Assembly (NCBI RefSeq): GCF_900112365.1
Contig: NZ_FOLQ01000002.1
Location: forward strand, 1 to 64,000
DNA from: Spirosoma endophyticum
GTDB taxonomy: Bacteria; Bacteroidota; Bacteroidia; Cytophagales; Spirosomataceae
Reading direction: 5' to 3'
Length of the DNA: 64,000 nt
The notes below the pieces were generated by a model. That model did no database searches and was not told where the DNA came from. It saw only the letters and a list, made by a program, of their open reading frames with translations. Positions 61,469 to 64,000 of the stretch are shown one piece after another (position 1 is the stretch's first letter; each line of letters starts with the position of its first letter). A program made the translations under genes and the position numbers.

Positions 61469-62995
61469 ATGCAGTCTATTCTGCCACTTCCGACCCAGCC
61501 CGTTAAGCCCGGCACTAGCACTGGACAGCAGTTCTGGCATACTGACACACAGAAAACCATTGAATCGTATTCGCCGGCTGATGGTCAACTGATTGCTCGT
61601 GTTTATGCGTCAACCCGTGCTGATTATGACCGTGTTGTCGAAACAGCTCAGGCTGCATTTGTCGAATGGCGGCAGGTTCCAGCTCCACGTCGGGGTGAAA
61701 TTGTCCGGCAAATGGGTGAACAGTTTCGTCACTATAAACGCGAACTGGGAACGCTCGTTAGTTACGAAATGGGCAAGTCGCTACAGGAGGGATTGGGGGA
61801 GGTTCAGGAGATTATCGATATCTGCGATTTTGCCGTAGGGCAGTCGCGCCAGCTTTACGGCCTCTCGATGCATTCCGAACGCCCGGCTCACCGAATGATG
61901 GAGCAGTGGCATCCGCTGGGTGTAGTAGGCATAATTTCGGCCTTCAATTTCCCCGTGGCCGTCTGGTCGTGGAATGCCATGCTGGCGTGGGTTTGTGGCG
62001 ATGTCTGCCTCTGGAAGCCCTCCGAAAAAACACCCCTGACGGCGTTGGCCTGCCAGCAGATTATTGGCGACGTACTACGTAATAACAATGTTCCCGAAGG
62101 CGTATCCTGTCTCGTTACAGGTGGGCGCGATGCGGGCGAGTGGCTGGCTCGCGATCCACGCATAGCGCTTGTGTCGGCTACGGGTAGCACGCGTATGGGT
62201 AAAGCGGTTGCTGAAGCGGTGGCGAGCCGATTGGGACGTAGTCTGCTCGAACTGGGTGGTAACAACGCTATTATTGTTTCGGAGCATGCCGATCTGGATT
62301 TGGCTGTTCCCGCCATCGTGTTTGGGGCCGTTGGCACCGCCGGGCAGCGTTGTACATCTACGCGCCGAATCATTGTGCAGGAGAGCATATACGATGACGT
62401 AAAGAATCGGCTGAAAAACGCCTACGCGCAACTACGTATAGGAAACCCGTTAGACGAGTTGTTTCATGTGGGGCCAGTGATCGATCAGGCGGCTGTTCAC
62501 AGTTATTTAGCAGCTATTAATGAAATACGAGAGTTAGGCGGGCATTTTGTCGTTGAGCCGGGCGTGTTGAATGGGTTGGGTTTTGAGTCAGAGTGCTACG
62601 TTCGCCCCTGCATTGCCGAAGCTGATAATAAGTGGCCCGTGGTGCAGCGCGAAACCTTTGCGCCAATTCTGTATTTGCTTAAATACACTACGTTAGACGA
62701 TGCTATTTCACAGCAAAATGACGTACCGCAAGGATTATCGTCGGCCATTTTTACACTGAACCTGCGTGAAGCAGAGCGATTCCTGTCAGTTGCCGGATCG
62801 GATTGTGGCATTGCCAATGTGAACATCGGTACGTCGGGTGCCGAAATTGGTGGGGCTTTTGGCGGTGAAAAAGAAACAGGCGGTGGCCGCGAATCAGGTT
62901 CCGATGCCTGGAAAGCCTACATGCGTCGACAAACCAACACCCTCAATTATGGTACCACCATGCCCCTGGCACAGGGTATCACGTTTGAACTGTAA
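61469..62995 (+). CDS. Aldehyde dehydrogenase, ALDH7 (antiquitin) type
   Basis: A 508-aa NAD(P)-dependent dehydrogenase. The family phrase 'EMGKSLQEGLGEVQEIIDICDFAVGQSRQLYG' and 'MEQWHPLGVVGIISAFNFPVAVWSWNAMLAWVCGD' identify the ALDH7 branch. 'LLELGGNNAIIV' has the catalytic Glu (about 267) and 'GTAGQRCTSTRR' the catalytic Cys (about 301). It likely oxidises alpha-aminoadipate semialdehyde to alpha-aminoadipate in lysine breakdown, in the cytoplasm, but other aldehydes are possible. It is monocistronic and divergent from the fasciclin gene. Confidence 0.93.
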   Translation: MQSILPLPTQPVKPGTSTGQQFWHTDTQKTIESYSPADGQLIARVYASTRADYDRVVETAQAAFVEWRQVPAPRRGEIVRQMGEQFRHYKRELGTLVSYEMGKSLQEGLGEVQEIIDICDFAVGQSRQLYGLSMHSERPAHRMMEQWHPLGVVGIISAFNFPVAVWSWNAMLAWVCGDVCLWKPSEKTPLTALACQQIIGDVLRNNNVPEGVSCLVTGGRDAGEWLARDPRIALVSATGSTRMGKAVAEAVASRLGRSLLELGGNNAIIVSEHADLDLAVPAIVFGAVGTAGQRCTSTRRIIVQESIYDDVKNRLKNAYAQLRIGNPLDELFHVGPVIDQAAVHSYLAAINEIRELGGHFVVEPGVLNGLGFESECYVRPCIAEADNKWPVVQRETFAPILYLLKYTTLDDAISQQNDVPQGLSSAIFTLNLREAERFLSVAGSDCGIANVNIGTSGAEIGGAFGGEKETGGGRESGSDAWKAYMRRQTNTLNYGTTMPLAQGITFEL

Positions 62996-63057
62996 GTCGT
63001 GACTGGAAATAGACTTTTGGGGTCAATAAACCCTCATTGATCCTGAAAATCTGTTTT

Positions 63058-64000
63058 ATGGTTACCATTCGTATTAATGATAAAGACCACCGCTACGTCT
63101 GTTGAGGTAGAACAGGCCACAAACCCGCCCTGGTCCCACTCAGCAAACGCATCATTGGTACTCATCGCAGACCGTTCCGATACGTACCACCCCTGCGTGA
63201 GTTCGACAAACACCCGGTTATTGTAGCGATCTCCGACGCACTTCAGGTGCAGAACTACAGCTATAAAACCCTCAAAAATTATAAACAGGCTCTTGTTGCC
63301 CTACTTCGTTGCGCTGCTCCGAAGCCCGTCGAGGAATTGACCAAACCTCAGTATTAGAAATATCTCCTGTATCTGATTGAGAAGAAACGGCTTAGTCGCT
63401 CTACGCTGAATGTCCATATCAACGCATACAAGTTCTATCAGGAAAAAGTCTTACAACGCGAGAAAGAATATTACGAAATCGCCTATCCCCGGCAGGCTAC
63501 AAAACTACCAACCGTGTGTAGTGCATCTGAAGTAAAAGAAATTTTCAATGCTACAACCAGCTTTAAATACCGTGCACTTTTTACATTGATCTATGCCACA
63601 GGTCTACGCCTGAGCAAAGTGGCTTATCTTAGACTAACTGATCTCGATCGTATACGAAGGCTTATTCATGTTCGGAGGGGAAAAGGTAAAAAAGACCGCG
63701 TAGTAATGCTAACCGACAAACTTGAAATGATCCTTGATACGTATATGGCGCGTTACCGTCCAAAGACATACCTTTTCGAAGTAGTTGTTTCCGATGAGTC
63801 ATTACAAAATTGCTCCATTCAACAGGTATACAGCGACACGGTTCGGCTTGCGGGCGCACTAAACGAGGGGGAATTCATACCTTGCCTCATTCATTTACTA
63901 CGCACCTATTGAAATCCGGCACGGATAGCCGGTACATTCAGCAGTTGCTGGGTTATGAAAGCATCCTGACAACCTTGCGGTGTACACACGTAACAGCCGA
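63058..64000 (+). pseudogene. Degenerate tyrosine recombinase/integrase
   Basis: From ATG 63058 the frame reads 'VTIRINDKDHRYVC', stops at TGA (63103-63105), continues as an integrase N-terminal part ('VIVAISDALQVQNYSYKTLKNYKQALVALLR'), stops again at TAG 63356-63358, and then goes on with the catalytic part 'YATGLRLSKVAYLRLTDLD' (first Arg) and 'RRGKGKKDR' (Lys). Past about 63880 the frame shifts and 'PHSFTTHLLKSGTDSRYIQQLLGYESI' follows, where the usual L-R-H is L-P-H, so the second catalytic Arg is also lost. It has two stops, one frameshift and a mutated active site: a dead remnant that runs off the window. Confidence 0.85.

Noticed and set aside
1-64000. CRISPR array, rRNA operon, intact insertion sequence
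   Set aside because: No regularly spaced repeats, no rRNA-like sequence and no intact transposase were seen.

Overview
The window looks like a chromosome segment from a Bacteroidota bacterium of the Cytophagales, most like Spirosoma or a close relative (inferred from protein style, not from a search). Evidence includes type IX secretion (T9SS) C-terminal sorting domains, a PorU2-like C25 peptidase, DUF6686 proteins, a GH43/GH5 pair, and several Bacteroidota promoters with the -7 element TAnnTTTG. Most of the window is core-like and densely coding. LAYOUT: 1-5.4 kb ends a T9SS cargo protein and then holds a lasso-peptide-like RiPP locus: a 47-aa precursor, a strong hairpin terminator/attenuator, a PqqD-like recognition protein, an HPr-kinase-like kinase, a nucleotidyltransferase-fold protein, and a convergent asparagine-synthetase-like cyclase. 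No B2 leader protease and no exporter are visible. 5.4-18.4 kb carries a lipoprotein, PorU2, a LytS-type histidine kinase, small envelope proteins, a frameshifted dienelactone hydrolase, an M14 metallopeptidase with a five-copy tandem repeat, and fumC. 18.7-23.3 kb is a four-gene efflux operon (MarR, TolC, EmrA-like, EmrB-like) with a palindromic operator and a terminator. 23.4-25.4 kb holds two membrane proteins. 25.4-37.9 kb is an accessory region of small mobile-type genes: PEBP, two AraC regulators, DinB, a cupin-like protein, SDR, SnoaL-like proteins, a Crp/Fnr regulator and barstar. Four clear decayed genes and a family of short dispersed repeats lie among them, and the region abuts the 3' end of a tRNA-Asp gene. 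38-42.3 kb encodes GH5-like and GH43 glycosidases, a Fur-family regulator and three tandem DUF6686-type genes behind a probable Fur-box promoter. 42.6-57.8 kb is core: a giant TamB-like protein, tsaD, a MOSC protein, a five-gene + strand run ending in 3-hydroxyacyl-CoA dehydrogenase and M19 dipeptidase, a bile-acid symporter family protein, a VOC protein, an alpha/beta hydrolase and PBP1A. 58-61.3 kb is an ECF sigma / RskA-like anti-sigma / fasciclin / MsrB group that resembles the mycobacterial SigK regulon in content. The window ends with an ALDH7-type dehydrogenase and a degenerate tyrosine recombinase. HOW GENES WORK TOGETHER: the RiPP genes form one biosynthetic unit. MarR probably represses its own efflux operon. 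The Crp/Fnr gene probably controls the SnoaL-like gene next to it through a perfect 16-bp palindrome. Fur probably controls the DUF6686 cluster. The sigma/anti-sigma pair probably controls the envelope fasciclin protein and perhaps the exported MsrB.
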